DNA of 64,000 nt, taken from assembly GCA_022385755.1 (NCBI GenBank), contig MU278362.1, forward strand, positions 78,251 through 142,250, given 5' to 3'. The notes beneath the pieces were generated by a model that searched no databases, was not told the DNA's origin, and was given only the letters and a program-made list of their open reading frames with translations. The DNA is from Trametopsis cervina (taxonomy: Eukaryota; Basidiomycota; Agaricomycetes; Polyporales; Irpicaceae). Positions 1 to 13,277 of the stretch are shown one piece after another. Within the stretch, counting starts at the first letter, position 1. Each line of letters starts with the position of its first letter. The position numbers and the translations under genes are program-made.

Positions 1-186
1 CGTAAGTGGTACAGGGACTGCTTGCATATGTATATGTCACGTATTAATGGTCCCATTTTTCACAGGAGTAAGTGACTGGTAATGACTTCTATGATCTGTT
101 CTCACGGGCCAACGTGTCCATAGGTGTATGCCCAAGATGTATTCTACGTCTTCCTTATTGACTGATGGCCCTGTTTCTCGCAAGGC

Positions 187-1220
187 ACATCATACCTCCT
201 ATGGCAAGACATCGGCTCTGTTATACAAGCGGTGACAACGCACAGTCAGTAGAGAGCACAAATCTCACTAGCCATACGCTGTTCGACTAATCCCTCGCCG
301 CGGGGCTAGTAATTCTAGAGTTGCGGATATACGCCATGTACGGCAATACAAGGGTGATGTTCCATGTTTGTGTGTGCCTCGCTCTCCTTGAGGCCATCGT
401 GTGCGGCATCCTATTAGCTTTGCAATATCCGCACCTCATCGGTACGTCCCTTATAGCTCGGAATGGCTTGATGCAACGACCAAAGTCGATGTCCTCATGC
501 CTCTTCCCAGGCACAAATAACCCCGCACCCGGTGTCTTTATCTGCGCGGACGCAGATCCCCCGAACCACTATTGGGGCGCGTACTACTACATATCTATGC
601 TCACCCTTGAGAGTATTCTCCTCGGCCTTGCCGTGTACAAAGGCTTTCGAAATTACCGCTCGTGTCTTAAAGGAGGGCTCATGTCCGTGCTTCTACGAGG
701 TTCTATCATTTATTTTATCATGTGAGTTTAACACTGCCATCCACTACTTATCCAGGATGTTATGCTAATGGTACGATCTGCAGCATTTTCTGCGTATACA
801 CTGTCAATATGATCATATCATTTGTTAATATCGTGAGTCTAGCCTCATCCCGCTTTAGGCCTCTCATCGTCACGACCGTGTCACTCATATGCAACATCCT
901 AATCGTACATATAGCTGACACTAGATGAGTTAGCGACGTCGTTTGCGTTCACGATCCCGTCCGTGCTTGCGAGCCGACTGCTCATCACCGTGCGCGAGAA
1001 GTACTACCTCGTGCACACGGAGATGGAGGAGACGAAGAACTTCACGCTGATACAATTCCGCGCGTGCACGGACGAGGGCCCTCCCCTCGATGGAGACGTG
1101 ATCGAGCTTAGCACGGTGCACGGCACGGTTAGCGGCAGGACGCAGTGGGGCGACTTGACGACGTTCGACGACGTCGACCTTGACGGGGCGGAGCAGTACT
1201 CTGAGGGCAGAGGGTTTTAG
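187..1220 (+). CDS. DUF6533-family membrane protein (5' part uncertain, may begin before the window)
   Basis: A multi-exon gene for a fungus-specific integral membrane protein of unknown function (DUF6533-like). The exon from about 317 reads LRIYAMYGNTR, the usual start of the third hydrophobic block, followed by hydrophobic stretches and a conserved cysteine region with the motif YYISMLTLESILLGLAVYKG. I place an intron at 722-783 (branch site TGCTAAT near 763), giving SIIYFIIIFCVYTVNMIISF across the join, and a second at 833-929, giving LATSFAFTIPSVLASRLLI before a charged C-tail ending in TAG near 1218. An earlier short exon (about 187-230, SYLLWQDIGSVIQA) fits the family. The first exon is not visible and may lie left of the window. 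The family assignment is from remembered sequence pattern; the function is unknown. Confidence 0.7.
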
Positions 1221-2785
1221 ACAGCATTTCTCCGTCGCTGCAGGTCTCTGACCAATGTCTGCATATTTATATGGATCTGGATGCCCATGTACTATGTCAT
1301 ATTGGTCGCGTCATTGCCATTGTGTTATCTTCTCTATCCTGATGTATGTAACAGAGTCAGTTTCTCTCCAGACGCGCCACAAAGCCGTCGCCAAACAAGC
1401 GCACACAGTCTAAACTGTCTCGCTCAAACTTTCTTGCTCCGTCCTCGAACGCGTTGATGGCCTTCCAATTGTCGTCTCGTGGCGCGTCGTCTCTGGTCTG
1501 CCTGGGTACATCTGTGCTCACTCTTACAATCGCAATTCTGAATTCATGATCATCAACGACCCTGTTGCCTTCGTGTCGTGTCCCGTCGTCCGCATCACCG
1601 CGACTCGAACGATCTCACTGCTAACATCAATACTTTACTTCTTCCACGCTAGGTTTTTCTACTTCCATCATGAGCAAGAAATCTGCTTTTCCATCCCATG
1701 GGGTAGGTACATCATGTCCGATATGCATGCCACCTTCGCTCTCCAGAATACCAAGACGCCCATTTGGCTCACACCGAGATGTGTGCCATGGACGACATTC
1801 ACCTTTACTTCACCGGAATCTGCAGGATAGGACGTGGTTGCAGTGGCGATGCAGAGGGGTGGGTGCGTGGCAGATGTGCGAGGTGAGTGCGACGGAGATA
1901 GTAGTAACCCGCGGACAGTTCGGCGTGGATTCTATGGACTGCATACATCCAAATGCTGAACAAATGCTCAGCAGTGCCTGACTATCACCGCATACAGTAC
2001 CACAGAAGCGAAGCAGACACCAGTCGCTGTGATAAGCTCTCACCCAGTGGAACAAACGTCGCGCCAATCGCTCATGCTTTGATTGCAAGATTGCTGCGCC
2101 GCCATCAGCTGTTGTTGTCCCAAGTACGCAGCTGGACCCGCATCCCCCGGACACGCCGCAGTACCCCTTCTTGTCTAGCGTCCCGGGTGCCCCTGGAAAA
2201 CCACCTACGCAAGTATGTACGTACCGAGCGGTGTGCCTTCAGTCCGTCGTATCATCCTCGTCTCGATCTTCCGGCCTGTGCTGTGCGCTTCCCGCTCGCG
2301 AGAAGCCTCACAATGTGGTTCGCGGCCGTGCCCTAAGATCTTCGTCTCCCCTGAAAAGGCTGATAGGGTCTATCCTGATCACGCTTTCTGGACATGACGG
2401 CAGGGGCGATACAATGAGCCAGTCCGCAAGCATCGGCGCATCGCTTCCATATCCATCTCTCGCACACTGTCTGCACGAGGTGAGCCTTCTAGTCCCGCGC
2501 CTCGGAGGGACGGCAATTCTTTGCACCATCACTTCCATTGATCAGTGGCTTAATCGCAGCGCTGTGATCCACCAGCGTCTTGTCCTGCATCTTGTACATT
2601 GCATCGCATTCGATTGTAGGTTTCCTCACATCACCATTCAATGTAACCGTAGTGTATTGTTTATATGCAGAGGCAAGTGTATATAGCATGACGACCCTCC
2701 TACCGCTGGCTCGATCATCCTTCACCTTCACCTGCACCTCTCCTTCTACATCCCTTTCCTACACTCTCGTCTCAGATTGCCCCTT
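1221..2785. other. Intergenic, no supported gene
   Basis: The open frames in this stretch overlap on both strands, lack recognisable family motifs and do not join through convincing splice sites. It separates the DUF6533 gene from the first DUF6534 gene and should contain the latter's promoter. I saw no clear TATA box close to the ATG at 2786. Confidence 0.5.
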
Positions 2786-4971
2786 ATGGCAGATAGCACG
2801 ACAGCGCCGACGCTTCAGAGCCTCGGCGAAGACCTGATGGGGCCCCTCCTGCTCTGCGTCTGCGCAGCAATTCTGTTCGTCCTCCTCCCTATCTCTGTTC
2901 GCCGCGCCTGACACGGCCCGCACAGGCTGTACGGCATCTTCCTCGCTCAGATGATCTACTATTGGTCAACGTACGGCACGGACACGCCGCGCCTCAAACT
3001 CTGGGTTGCTGTCCTCGGGTGCGCACGCTTTCCTTCATCCCATGCAGCTGAAACGAAACTCATCCTGATGTCACAGGGTGCTCGAGACGACGCACACGGC
3101 GGTGTGCATACACGTCCTCTATTACTATTTTGTCTCGCATTATGGCCAATTTGATGTTCTTGCGCAGATCGTGTGGTGAGTGCGGTCGATCTTTGTCTGA
3201 CGCTGAGGATCGCAGCTGATCGCGAGGCTCGGGTGTACAGGAGTAGCGGGGTGCGTTCCTTTTCTTTCTTTCACATGTTCAAGTTCGATGGACTGACTGA
3301 GCAATCGATTTGCTCTTGCGTCCACCTACGTACAGGTCTCAGTGACTCTCGAGGTACGTCCGCCCATCATGCGCTTAGCACTATGCTGATGGGCCGCATA
3401 CATAGGTCGTCATCGTCGGTTTCACACAAGCGTATGCCATTCACTCCATACCATCCCTCATAAGCGCGCTGACCGACTTGTGACGTAGGTTCTACGTGTA
3501 TCGCATCTGGCACAGTGAGTCGGGTCGCTGCTATTCCGCGCGCTCACCGTGTTTGTGCTCATATCAATGGTCTGCTGCGCAGTCACGAACAAGAACAAGG
3601 CTATCATAGCCGCGCTGGTAAGCTCCATCTTTTATTCGTATCTTGCAATGCCCTCTAAGAGCATGTACCTGCAGAGCTCTGTCGTGCTCGGTTGCATCGG
3701 TACGCCCGTTCACTGCTCCATATCGTTGGGACATCGCAAACTAACTGACACACTCGCACGCAGGTGTCGGATTCGGTACGTTCCACCTCCTCTCCTGCTC
3801 CTTTACTTGATGCTTATGACTTGCACGTTCAGCAACGTCCTCTCTGGCGTAAGTAGTGATGTTAGCCTTCTCGCTGCTCCGCACAGTCTGACACCTGTTC
3901 TGCTCCCACAGCCTGAAATACGACACATGGCTTGAGCTCGAGACGTCCGCCGTGTTTCGCGTAAGCTCTCCATTTCCGTCCGCGCCGTTGCCTGACTAAT
4001 TGGTTGACTAACTGACTTGGGACGCCGCAGGCTACGGGAAACAGCACGTGGGCTCTGTGTGTCCTCGCGGACACGATGATCACGGGCACGCTTGTGTACT
4101 ACCTGTGGCGTGGGCGGACGGCCAGCATCGGTCGGTACGTGCGCTCTCGCTCACCCTCCCCTCCCTCTGCCTCGCGCATGACTGACGTATGACGATGATG
4201 CAGGACGAAGAAGATGATACGCAAGTTGATTCACTACTCCATCAGCACGGGCGCGGTCACCGCGTAAGTGTCTCGTATCTCCATCTTGGTTCTTTCCAGT
4301 CTCTTTTCCTCTTTGCCAGTACAGGGGCTGACCTCACCTTTTGGGTAGCGTCGCATCGCTCGTCGTCCTCATCTGCGTATGTTCCCGCCACCCTTATATA
4401 CGTGCTTAGCGACTGATTGACGTCCACGGACACGCGCAGTACAATGCCCTCCCGCAGAACATCCTCTTCGGCGGTCTGCTCGAGATTCTAACAAAATGTG
4501 CGTCTTATTCCCGCTCCCGCCCCTGTGCTCCTCGCTGACTTGGCGAACAGTGTACGCCAACTCGGCGCTCGCTATGCTGAACGCGCGGCGGCGCGTCGCA
4601 TCAAGTGCGGCGCCGACGACGGTGGCGACCGCTACCGCCGCGCGATATGCGCCAGGCACAGTCGAGCTCTCGCGCCTGCAGTGGGCGGCGGCGAGCTCGG
4701 TCACTGCTACGGTGCGTCTCTGCACTTCCTAAGGCGGCGCAGGTCACTAAAATAGCTTTTTTGTTCACAGACGCACGGTGGGCGTAGTGAGAAGCCGCCG
4801 GGCGAGACGACAGGGTTTGGAGAATCTGACGATGCGGTGAGTGGCTCGTCACAGATATTGATCAAGTCTCTTATGCGCTGTCGATTGGGGGTACAGTTCG
4901 ACGCGCCGATGCATGATGACCTTGAAGTCGAAGGCGGGGAGGTGAAGGGCGATGTGATGACTTTTGCATGA
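2786..4971 (+). CDS. DUF6534 family seven-helix-type membrane protein, copy 1
   Basis: A many-exon gene for a basidiomycete DUF6534 protein, an integral membrane family of unknown role. Start ATG 2786 (MADSTTAPTLQSLGEDL). The first introns are 2875-2925 and 3019-3076; across them the protein reads LYGIFLAQMIYYWSTY and then LETTHTAVCIHVLYYYF, both family hallmarks. Later exons carry ATGNSTWALCVLADTMI, a YYLWRGR loop, KMIRKLIHYSISTGAVTA and the DUF6534 signature NILFGGLLEILTK followed by VYANSALAMLNARRR. The C-tail is soluble and acidic (DAPMHDDLEVEGGEVKGD) and ends with TGA 4969-4971. All junctions I checked keep frame, so the copy looks intact. It is tandem with a close paralog at 5736. Confidence 0.85.
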
Positions 4972-5735
4972 GTGCGGGGAGCTAGAGGGAAACATGAATA
5001 CGAACGAAACATGGATACGAACAAGTAACGTATTAGCGAATAATCTGTCTCTGGACCTAATTTAGTGCTTATAATCAGTGAAGACTGTCGTATCGCTGTG
5101 AGAAGCGCTGCTGGGAAGGCGATCGTGCGGTCAGTGTTATCTTTGATGATTTTTTAAAAGTTCAAGATGAACGTATGCTAACTTTGCCTGCACTTTGCGC
5201 TCCCGAGTCCGGCACATATTTTCTTCATGTTTCCCCTGTGAGTGACCCTACTCAAGCGTGACCAGCAGCGGCAAAGTGCGCGATGGCGTGTCAGCTTACA
5301 TAATCTGATGAATTTCACACGTCGCGGTGAGCTTCGTTGTCGTTCGTGTGCCTCTCATCCTCATCATGAACTGCCGACGTTCGGCCTGAGCTGTGCGCTT
5401 CTCACGAGCCCCAAACACGCGCCCTCATCATCTTCTTTGCTCCACCATCGTCGCCGTGTCGAGCACACCCCCCACTCACACTTGCTTGATCCTGGTCTCA
5501 AAGGCATGGCGGGAGAGGCGGACTGCTTTCAGGCACCGCTGTCTCGTCCTCTATACCCATCATGTTGCAGTGTATATCATCCTGTCGTCCTCATCATCAG
5601 TCGCCTTTGTGTATGACAATGATCTGCGGGAAGACGCATTGTACATACATAGAACAGCGGGCCTGCTGGTGTCACACCGCTCAATCCCTCTTCCTCTCTG
5701 CCCCCCTTTCTCTCCGTTCTTCTGCACGACTCCTA
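4972..5735. other. Intergenic between tandem DUF6534 genes
   Basis: This holds the 3' end of copy 1 and the upstream region of copy 2. No conserved coding segment is visible on either strand. Confidence 0.5.
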
Positions 5736-7898
5736 ATGACCCAGAGCACGACACTGACGCTCCAGTATGCCGCCGATGACCTTATAGGGCCTCTATTGCT
5801 CTGCATCTGTGGAGCCATCCTGTACGTCTTTGCGCCCTCTTCCCGCACAGCTTACGCCGTACGCCGGATACAATAACAATGAGCCTAAACGCGCCCTGCA
5901 CAGGCTATATGGCATCGTTCTTGCGCAGATAATTTACTACTGGTCTACGTATTCCGCGGATCCGCCGCGCGTCAAGCTCTGGGTCATCGTGCTCGGGTGC
6001 GTCCGTCTACTCATCCTCTGCATCCACGGATGCAGCCCAAGCAGTAACTGTATTCTTACAATGTTACTTATGGATGTGGATGTGTAGGGTACTCGAGACA
6101 GCTCATACAGCGTTGTGTGTGCACCTCATATACTACTACACAGTCTCGCATTACGGTCAGTTCGATGTGCTTGCCCGAATCGTCTGGTGAGTGAATACAT
6201 GCCCGCGTTCTTGTTCGAGGCCGGTGATTCTGACGTTCACGACCGGATGTCCAGGAGCCTCGGGGTGCGTTTTAAAAAAAAATCTAATGCCGGATAAAGC
6301 ACGACTCATCAGACCGAATATGCTCACCCGCGTACAGGTTTCTGTAATTATTGAGGTGGGTGTGCCCGCCCGTCTACTCCGCTTTATACTGTCGTGACAA
6401 ACCGCGCGCGCAGGTAGTCATCGTCGGCTTCTCACAAGCGTACGCAGCCTCTCCAGCCGTCCTGTCATACACGCATTGACAAACATGCCGGGCATAGATT
6501 CTACCTACATCGCATTTGGCATAGTGAGTCACCCGTCACTCCGTTCGGGTGATGTCGCTGCTCAAAATCTATCTTTCACTATCTACTATGCGTATGACAG
6601 TTACGAATAGGAACAGGACCATAACGGCCGCGCTGGTGAGCTGCGCCGTCTATCTCCGCTCTATATTTTGTGCGCGCTGACTGGTATGTTCCTGTAGACC
6701 GTGCTCGTGCTTAGCTACATGGGTACGTACGTCGCGTCTAATCGTCCGCACGGTAGCTGACAGGCACAACACGCGCAGGCGTCGCGCTTGGTGCGTACCT
6801 GCCGTTTGCGTATTCTGCACCACGCTGAAGGTTTGTACGGTGTCGGTGCTGGCAGCCGTGTCGTCCACCGCGTGAGTCGTCCGCCCGCGTTCCTTGTTCC
6901 TTCGCAATATGACATTGCCTCGTCGTCCGCAGTCTGAAGTACGAGACATGGCTGGAGCTCGAGACGTCTGACGTGGTCCGCGTAAGTTCTCTGCTCCCAC
7001 TTTTATTCGCCGTGGGATGGCGGATCTCTGATCGCATACGGTGCGTAGACGATGGGGAACTGCACGTGGGTCCTGTGCGCCCTCGCGGACACAATGATCA
7101 CATCGACGCTCGTGTACTACCTGTGGCGCAGGGGGAAGTTCACCATTGACAGGTACGTGCACTAACTGTTTCCTCCTTACTCCCTCTCTCTCTTTGGGTT
7201 TTCCCGGCTGAACATGGCTGCAGGACGCAGAAGATGATACGCACGTTGATCCACTACTCGATCAGCACCGGTGCGCTCACGGCGTCAGTACCACAATCCC
7301 TATCATTTTCGAACGATATCAGCTGAGAAGATTCGGGTAGCCTTGCGTCGCTCGTCATCCTCATCTGCGTACGTACTCTACCTCCTCTGCATGCGTGCCT
7401 TGAACCGAATGGACTGACGCACACGCAGTACAATGTCCTTCCGAAGGACATCCTCTTCGGCGGGCTGCTCGAACTCTTGACGAAGCGTGAGCCTCCCCCA
7501 CACTCTTGTCATCCGGTTAATTCCCATAATTTAACCTGGAAACAGTGTATGCTAATTCTGTGCTTGCGATGCTGAACGCGCGCAGACGCGTCGCGTCGAG
7601 CGCAGTGCCGACGGCGGCCGAGGTCACGTGCGACGCGCCGGGCGCGGTTGAGCTCTCCCGTTTGCAATGGGCGGCGGCGAGCTCGGTTCCTGCGACGGTG
7701 AGCTTGCCCGCTTTTTGCGTTTCCAGCGAGACAACGGGGTATCGCGGATATGGGGATGCGGTGAGTGACTCAGTCCATTCGTTTATAGCCGTTCATACGT
7801 GTCGATGGTGTGGTTTCGCTGTGGAAACCCAGTTCGGCACGCCTATGCGGAATGAGGATGCCGGGGAAGTGAAAGACGACATGATGGCGTATGCCTGA
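5736..7898 (+). CDS. DUF6534 family membrane protein, copy 2
   Basis: A tandem paralog of the 2786-4971 gene with the same exon layout. Start ATG 5736 (MTQSTTLTLQYAADDLIGPL); the first 5' splice site is GTACGT at about 5830. Further exons give LYGIVLAQIIYYWSTYSADP, a VLETAHTALCVHLIYYY region, LKYETWLELETSDVVR, MGNCTWVLCALADTMIT, KMIRTLIHYSISTGALTA, DILFGGLLELLTK and VYANSVLAMLNARRR. The soluble tail ends GEVKDDMMAYA with TGA 7896-7898, closely parallel to the tail of copy 1. It appears intact. Function unknown; the membrane location is inferred from the alternating hydrophobic exons. Confidence 0.85.
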
Positions 7899-8634
7899 AA
7901 AGGTTCGTAGAATCGCTGGTGAGTGCGGAAGGTATTCTCTGCGTTTTGAGTACGACAAGAGGGATGAACTGCGAACAGTGTACACTATATCGTCCTTAAT
8001 CTCGATTTTCCTCTTCCCCAACACTGCATATAAACGAATTTCCAGCCAACCAGCCCGGCTGGAAACTTCCGACCGACCATGTGAATAGGGCTTTCGTCGC
8101 AGAAATGTCTTTTCTTGGAATGGCACTCTCCCCTACGACATGACAACGTGACGTGTCGGCAGTTGGTGCGACACAGTGCTTTTCGCACGCGTTGTCGATT
8201 CGATTAAGGTACAGGTAACAATATGCGTAGGTGGAGGTAGCAGTTTTTGCGCATGTTGCTCATAGTCGCTTGTAAGTGAGATTGTTTTATGGAAAAGCGC
8301 ATTAGTCTGACCACTTACGCTTTCTATATACTCGATTAGTCAACGCACACCTCGTTGCATGTTAAACCTTGAAGAGACCCTCGGGAGGCGTGTTGTATGA
8401 ACCCCGAAGTGACTCTTGCAACATGCGCCATCGGAACCTTCCTTCCTGACGAACATGTTGTTCGATACGTATATCTCTGCGTGCAAGCATGGGAGTCTTT
8501 TAATCCAAGTGGTAGGGGAGTATCTTTGTCATGCAGTGTAAATGACAAGAATGCGCCGTGATATACGTGAGTTGAGTGCTGTCTAACAAGTGATCGTGAG
8601 TCCACTAAAGGTAGGTGCGGACCCTTATGGGAGT
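7899..8634. other. Intergenic, host flank of the mobile element
   Basis: No supported gene. The word GGCCGA, so dense further right, is absent here, which agrees with placing the element's left end near 8635. Confidence 0.5.
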
Positions 8635-8659
8635 TACTGTCGTGAGACGGGTTTTGCAA
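8635..8659 (+). repeat. Left candidate terminal inverted repeat of the KDZ element
   Basis: It reads TACTGTCG followed by TGAGACGGGTTTTGCAA. The reverse complement of 27031-27055 differs only at the eighth base (G here, A there). The match stops at both sides, as expected for a TIR whose inner sequence has diverged. Confidence 0.7.
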
Positions 8660-8732
8660 GTCCTCGTGAAGATATATAACACAGTATTATCACGCAGAAC
8701 ATGGGATTAATAGACAGTAGCTGTCGTGTGGC

Positions 8733-10312
8733 CGGCCTCGGCCGAGTATCTATAGTAGCTCGATAGTATCAGGTAGATGTGTTCGATATATATTGCAGTA
8801 ATACATGACGGCGGAAAAATAAAGATAGGCGGTCTGATACATAGCCTACAATAGTGGCTATATGAATAGTAATTGTCGGCCGACTGTGGTACATTTCATT
8901 GAGTAAGGGCAGCTAAAGGGAATAATAAATTACTGTCAGTACTACTATCGCGCAGCAGAGAACCCGGATGACCAAGGCCGATGGCTACAGTTGGTGATAC
9001 TGTCATGTTAATGTAAAAATCGTGGCATAGTTATCAATAGAATCATCATACATGGAAATGTATCATTATCCGGCGGCCGATCAATATTATGGGCACTACT
9101 GTCAGCGGTCAATACATACTCCGATCTGTTTCATTTACCGGCCGACAAATAATGTCTATACCACTATCTGCAGCTACGTATCAAACGTTATGGTTATACA
9201 TATGCATACGCAGTCGGCCGAGGGACATCACTGGTATTATCATCTGTAGCTGGCAAGGCAATCAGAAACCGATTCCGCTATATTATCGGGTGGCCGACGT
9301 ACATGATAATAGTCGGCCGAGGGACATCACTAATATTATCATATATATTTCGTAATGTAATCAGAGGCCGATTTCACTGTATTATTGGGTGGCCGACGTA
9401 CATGATAGTAGTCGGCCGAGGGACATTACTGGTATTATCATATATAGCTGGTAACGCAATCAGAAGCCGATTCCACTATATNNNNNNNNNNNNNNNNNNN
9501 NNNNNNNNNNNNNNNNNNNNNNNNNNNNNNNNNNNNNNNNNNNNNNNNNNNNNNNNNNNNNNNNNNNNNNNNNNNNNNNNNNNNNNNNNNNNNNNNNNNN
9601 NNNNNNNNNNNNNNNNNNNNNNNNNNNNNNNNNNNNNNNNNNNNNNNNNNNNNNNNNNNNNNNNNNNNNNNNNNNNNNNNNNNNNNNNNNNNNNNNNNNN
9701 NNNNNNNNNNNNNNNNNNNNNNNNNNNNNNNNNNNNNNNNNNNNNNNNNNNNNNNNNNNNNNNNNNNNNNNNNNNNNNNNNNNNNNNNNNNNNNNNNNNN
9801 NNNNNNNNNNNNNNNNNNNNNNNNNNNNNNNNNNNNNNNNNNNNNNNNNNNNNNNNNNNNNNNNNNNNNNNNNNNNNNNNNNNNNNNNNNNNNNNNNNNN
9901 NNNNNNNNNNNNNNNNNNNNNNNNNNNNNNNNNNNNNNNNNNNNNNNNNNNNNNNNNNNNNNNNNNNNNNNNNNNNNNNNNNNNNNNNNNNNNNNNNNNN
10001 NNNNNNNNNNNNNNNNNNNNNNNNNNNNNNNNNNNNNNNNNNNNNNNNNNNNNNNNNNNNNNNNNNNNNNNNNNNNNNNNNNNNNNNNNNNNNNNNNNNN
10101 NNNNNNNNNNNNNNNNNNNNNNNNNNNNNNNNNNNNNNNNNNNNNNNNNNNNNNNNNNNNNNNNNNNNNNNNNNNNNNNNNNNNNNNNNNNNNNNNGCCG
10201 ACGTACATGATAGTAGTCGGCCGAGAGACATTACTGGTATAATCATAGATAGCTAGTAATGCAATCAGAGACCGGTTCCACTGTATTATCGTGCGGCCGA
10301 CGTCCATTATTA
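8733..10312 (+). repeat. Left subterminal minisatellite, about 99-bp unit, interrupted by gap
   Basis: Tandem units begin GTCGGCCGAGGGACAT at 9213, 9312 and 9411 (exact 99-bp spacing), and the array resumes right of the gap at 10216. Each unit has two GGCCGA-type sites (GTGGCCGACGTACATGATA and GTCGGCCGAGGGACAT) separated by AT-rich sequence. More degenerate units and scattered GGCCGA sites reach back to about 8733. The array collapsed in assembly, which explains the Ns. Confidence 0.85.
9482..10196. other. Assembly gap (715 N)
   Basis: All bases from 9482 to 10196 are N, inside the 99-bp array. The true number of repeat units is unknown. Confidence 1.
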
Positions 10313-10679
10313 CAGCCACTATCGGTAACAGTAAGGACTGGATGCAAATGTGAGTATTATTGGCCGGTACATACATATCAGCTACACCTCCATCAGTAAC
10401 GGATGAATCACTTGTCGCCTTGCATCCACACAAATCTGGGTCACACGTAGTGTAACGAAACGCATTGGATTAATTATACGAGAGTAAAGTGACGCGATAC
10501 AGATATAACATTAACTACACATTTTCAGACACAACATTATGAGGCCCATCCCCATCCAACCGACTGGAACGTGCGCTGAGAACCCACAGGCTGTGTTTGG
10601 ACAGATGCTTCGGCGACAGGATTCAAGTCCGTTTGAACGGCTTGCAGAAGGATATGAGCTGGAATGTAGGTCAAGAGAT

Positions 10680-13045
10680 TCATAGAATACACGTACAGGC
10701 ATTGATAACCATCCGCGATGCCGGGGGAATCGGTACTTGCCTTGGATGTTCGGCCGACTGTTCACTTGAGGCTACTCCCATCGGCCCATCTCCAGACATA
10801 GCTTCTACAGCGGTCTGTCGAGGCGCATCGGAGCTCGGTGGGATGCTGGGGCCGGCACTGTCGTGTTCACCTTCATTATCGGGCGGTGCTGCACTTGTCT
10901 GACGCGACGGCGGCGACGCTGCTTGGGAGCTACGGGTATAGTCACCCTGGGTTTCAGCTTCTGGCTTCTGTGGTCTCTTGCCGGCCGATGTTGGCTGGTT
11001 GTCAAAGGTGTCTTCGTCCTTCGAAAACTGGTCCAACTCATCATCTTGGAAGAAATAGCCAGCTCCACGCTCCCAGTCTACAGCATCATAAGCAATACAG
11101 CGGTGAAGTTGTATCCTGCTGTCACTCACCATTGCTTCCATCCACCAGCTCATCTACAGAAGTTACTGGAAGGGCAGAGTCAGCTAATGAATATTTGGTG
11201 AGATGTTAGCACACATACCGATTGTCCATGCGCTATCGTTTGCCTCCCGTACGGGGATACGTGGGGGACGCCGGCTGCCTCGCCGGCTCTCATCTTGTTT
11301 GAGATTCGTTGTGTCGGACCCAGACGCCAGCCGACGAGCCACACTTGCGGCGCGAGTTTGGATATACACAGTTGGCCGAGCAGGAAGCCGACGACCAGTA
11401 GTTCCGACCGCCAGAGGTGTTGAGGCCTTTCTCGCGGTTGCAGTGGACCGAGCACGGCCACGCCCTCGTCTTGCTGCTGGTGTGTGTGCCCTGGACAAAT
11501 CCTTGCCTGCCAACTTCTCGCGTGAAGTGTACCAGAATTCCAGTGTGGCCTCTCCATCGGTCAGCTCGCCCTCATCGTCTGGCAAAGCACGTTCGTGTTG
11601 GCGTGGGTGCCGACCTTGAAACATTAGCGCGGCATCCTCAACAGTTTCCGGCAATACCAAGCCGGCCGACACGCGGTCTTCAGCAACCTTCAGCTGAAAC
11701 AGCATCATCTTGACGATTTCAGCGGTCGTCTTGCCGCCTTTGCCGAAGCCGGGGCCGAGCTCGCATTTGGTCTTCAGCTTCACGCATCGGATGCAGCGCG
11801 AGGTTGAGGTTCTGTCACCGGGGTTGAGGTACACAAGGCACCGATGTCGGATTGTACTGCGACTGGACTTGCAGTGGTCACAAAACAGTGGCTAAAAATA
11901 AAATAAATATTGCATAGTACAGGACATAGTGAGTCACTTACCGATAGCACCGGCTCTTCGTGCCAGTCCGTCTTCTTGATTTCTCGATTGACGAGCTCTC
12001 GAAGGCTGAGCATGTCGTCATCTTCGGTCTCATCCATCTCATCTTCCGTCGATGCAGCCGAGGTAACGGATGTGGCGCGTGATTTGCCACGACGGACGGA
12101 ATGGGGCACCTTACGACGTTTTTGCCTGGGGGACGCGGATGGACCTCTTGCACTTGAAGCCGGTGATGCGAAATGCGCCCGCTTCTGTGGTTGCTTCATG
12201 GCCGACTTTAGGGCCGGCCGACTCTTCTTGGGGGTGGCCGGAGCGGTTGACTGCGATTTCCGTTGCTTACCCCGCGCCGAAATGCGTCGAGTGTTTCCAG
12301 CTACAAACAATGTAAGGCTATGATAAAGTTGATGCAATGTATGACCTACTTCGTTTCCGGTTGTTACCAACCAGATCATCTTCCGACTCATCGTCGGCAT
12401 CGGCCTCGGCCTCCGTATCAAGAGCCTGCGAAGGCGATTGTAGCCTGCTCCCAGGTTCCGCAGACGATTCTGCGGGCGATTGTGGCCCTGTATTGGTGTC
12501 TTGCTTGCGAATCCGCCTTTGGGCACGTGTTTCACGCACGGCTGGTGCTGGGGAAGGAGACCGTTGAGAGGACCCGGCCTCCGGCTGTGGTCGAAACTCT
12601 GTGAACATGTTAGCAGTGTTGTAATATTGTAGCAGTGGACATACCTTCCCACCAAGCGTCTCCGGACGCTTCCAATACCTCGGCAGGCACCATTGGCTGG
12701 TCATCGGTCAGCTTCATCGGAAACATTGCCAGCCGTGGGTCGGTCCTTGAGATTTGTGCCGGCATCGGCCATTCGCCGCGTTGATCAGCGAGTGAGACCT
12801 CCAATGCTGCACTTGCAGCAAGTCTGTTGAGGAGGACGTCGGCATGTTCGTTCCACAGCTCAGTTATTTTGCCCTGTCACACATGAGAAGACGAACACAT
12901 TAGATGTTACCATACTCACCGTGTCTTCGGACAAGCGGTTCCAAAACGTCCACCGGGTGTCCTCGGTGATATTGCCGATCACTTCCAGGCCGGCAAGCAC
13001 GCGCACAGAAGCGATGTTCACTTGAAGTTGGATGGAGGAGTTCAT
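10680..13045 (-). CDS. Element-borne cysteine-cluster, disordered nuclear-type protein
   Basis: A multi-exon gene read from ATG 13045 (MNSSIQLQVNIASVRVLAGL) to the stop at 10680. Its N-terminal exons give NITEDTRWTFWNRLSEDT and a segment ending LEASGDAWWEG. A long basic and acidic disordered middle follows (SRPALKSAMKQPQKRAHF, then a DEMDETEDDDM acidic run and LRELVNREIKKTDWHEEPVL). Across the next intron comes a cysteine cluster, FCDHC(x10)C, then RCIRCVKLKTKCELG, i.e. C-x2-C..C..C-x2-C-x6-C, at about 11880-11750. That spacing resembles a fungal metal-binding cluster, possibly DNA-binding. The C-terminus is Ser/Pro/Arg-rich. The start lies 232 bp from the divergent start at 13278, so they may share a promoter. 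I do not recognise a named family; a regulatory or DNA-binding role in transposition is inference. Confidence 0.65.
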
Positions 13046-13277
13046 ATTGAATAGACTGTGGGTGTGTGGTAACTGAAGCAGCTGGAATGTGTGTGCGATG
13101 AAGATGTGAGAGAAGGTAGCAATGAACTTGTGAGGTGGCGATGTTGAGATCGCCGTGACGAGATCGGCACGTGAACAGTTGCCGGGAGCGATCACATGAG
13201 CCTTCAGGCCACCGGCAATAGCTCCACGTGTAAGGCGCCCACGGCTTGACCTGATCTCAGCTCACTACTGTCTGATA
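13046..13277. promoter_or_regulatory. Shared divergent promoter region of two element genes
   Basis: Only 232 bp separate the two divergent ATGs, so both promoters must overlap here. I see no canonical TATA box. Confidence 0.45.

Noticed and set aside
9303..10433. Long open frames on both strands across the N run
   Set aside because: They are open only because the gap is unknown sequence; the readable parts are minisatellite repeats.
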